Shown in pieces: positions 63,231 to 64,000 of a stretch of DNA of 64,000 nucleotides (the first letter of the stretch is position 1; each line of letters starts with the position of its first letter). Location of the stretch: NCBI RefSeq assembly GCF_900060185.1, contig NZ_FIZY01000002.1, forward strand, positions 1 through 64,000, written 5' to 3'. A program made the position numbers and the translations under genes. The stretch comes from Grimontia marina (lineage in GTDB: Bacteria > Pseudomonadota > Gammaproteobacteria > Enterobacterales > Vibrionaceae). The notes beneath the pieces are model-generated. The model was given only the letters and a program-made list of their open reading frames with translations. It ran no database searches and was not told the DNA's origin.

Positions 63231-64000
63231 ATGAAAAAGTGGGCTCTATTATTATCTTTTCTAACGACAACAAACGTGCTTGCTGGTAGTGATGTCTACC
63301 TGACAAACAACTCTAGCCAGACTCTCACTATCAATGTTGATCATTCCGGTTCTGACTTACTTGAACATGGAAATGAATGGTTCCAACTCACTCAAACGTT
63401 GGGGCCTTGGGAGACCAAACCCGTGTTGACTTTCAATCGCTGGGAGGGCGTTAAAGCAGGCAAAGAATACCGCTTCACTACCGTAGTCACCAATGAATCT
63501 GGCCAGCAATCTATGTTACACCAAACCATGACGGGTCATTGGAGTCACTCTTCTATTTCCTATGGTGTCAGCGCAGATGATGTGCCTTTGCACATGCAGA
63601 ATGACCGGAACATTCACCGTTTCCACACCTCTGTGTTTCAGGACCGTCCTACGGAGCTGGCCATGAAATCCGTTGCTACCGCCAGATATGATAATCTTTA
63701 TTACACCATCACTCCTGAGAAAATAGGTGAGCCTCAAGCACCATCTGAAGATACGTTAAAAGTCATGACGTATAACATTTGGGCTTTGCCATTGATTGCC
63801 TCTCATATCGGTGATCGGTTCAATATCATCCCCGAATACGTGAAAGGCTATGACGTTATCGCGCTGCAAGAAGTCTTTGCTAACGGGAGAGGCAGCTTCC
63901 TCCGCAGACTGGCCGCTGAATATCCTTATCAGACCCAAATGCTGAGTAAGAACAGTTCAAATATATATGATGGTGGTGTGGTCATTGTCAGCCGCTACCC
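63231..64000 (+). CDS. Exported neutral sphingomyelinase C / haemolysin, 5' part
   Basis: The frame starts at ATG 63231 (AGAGGG 10 bases upstream) and runs off the window after about 256 codons. A signal peptide (MKKWALLLSFLTTTNVLA) precedes an N-terminal beta domain of about 150 residues. An exonuclease-endonuclease-phosphatase fold begins with VMTYNIWALP and continues with DVIALQEVF (metal-binding Glu) and YDGGVVIVSRYP. This is the layout of secreted bacterial sphingomyelinases, which hydrolyse sphingomyelin to ceramide and phosphocholine and lyse red cells. The His residues of the active site lie beyond the window. Confidence 0.88.
   Translation, partial: MKKWALLLSFLTTTNVLAGSDVYLTNNSSQTLTINVDHSGSDLLEHGNEWFQLTQTLGPWETKPVLTFNRWEGVKAGKEYRFTTVVTNESGQQSMLHQTMTGHWSHSSISYGVSADDVPLHMQNDRNIHRFHTSVFQDRPTELAMKSVATARYDNLYYTITPEKIGEPQAPSEDTLKVMTYNIWALPLIASHIGDRFNIIPEYVKGYDVIALQEVFANGRGSFLRRLAAEYPYQTQMLSKNSSNIYDGGVVIVSRY

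Overview
The window looks like a gammaproteobacterial chromosome of the Vibrionaceae, probably near Grimontia, Enterovibrio or Vibrio. The ratB-ratA/smpB-ssrA block, an E. coli-type tmRNA tag (ANDENYALAA), a divergent oxyR/2-Cys peroxiredoxin pair, aceBA, GlyGly-CTERM serine proteases, a TagA/StcE-type M66 protease with chitin-binding modules and orphan T6SS hcp/vgrG clusters all point that way. The genus is inferred, not proven.

Layout. 1-10.6 kb: the right end of an IS3-family element has landed in the 3' part of a very large RTX gene. Behind the RTX gene (all minus strand) lie an Imm11/DUF1629-like gene and an HlyC-type toxin acyltransferase. 10.9-12.9 kb: two tandem secreted trypsin-fold proteases. 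13.2-13.75 kb: a scrambled scar made of an oxyR 5' copy, an inverted peroxiredoxin 3' copy and a CBS-domain remnant. 13.8-26.8 kb: mostly core genes (acpH, aceA, aceB, oxyR, prx, cutC, ppk2, M66 protease, ratB, ratA, smpB). 26.8-27.2 kb: ssrA (tmRNA).

27.2-56 kb is a long accessory region starting directly behind ssrA. It holds a hipBA module with four phased operators; a two-gene candidate defence module (SAM methyltransferase-HNH fusion plus PLD nuclease-helicase-DUF3427 protein); a relic second copy of the methyltransferase-HNH gene flanking a lipoprotein that resembles an S41 protease but has lost its catalytic dyad; an orphan T6SS module (hcp, vgrG, DUF4123 adaptor, 1000-aa effector candidate, Sel1-repeat immunity candidate); two more HipA-family modules with different operator arrays; a Phd/ParE-type pair; a secreted DUF2927 protein; a subtilase; and a MIX-like membrane-active effector with its immunity protein, followed by a broken L,D-transpeptidase-like effector tail and a second small membrane protein.

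56-64 kb: a three-gene phospholipid operon (CDP-alcohol phosphatidyltransferase, CdsA, PlsC) that ends in a MITE, a LysR/dadA divergent pair, an hdhA-like dehydrogenase, an exported SRPBCC protein and the 5' part of an exported neutral sphingomyelinase.

Themes: secreted virulence and degradative enzymes (RTX, trypsins, M66, S8, sphingomyelinase), interbacterial competition (T6SS cargo with immunity genes), and stress or defence modules (three HipA loci, Phd/ParE, MTase-HNH plus helicase). The best candidates for something undescribed are the MTase-HNH/PLD-helicase pair with its duplicated relic, and the three HipA loci whose promoters carry three different phased palindrome families.
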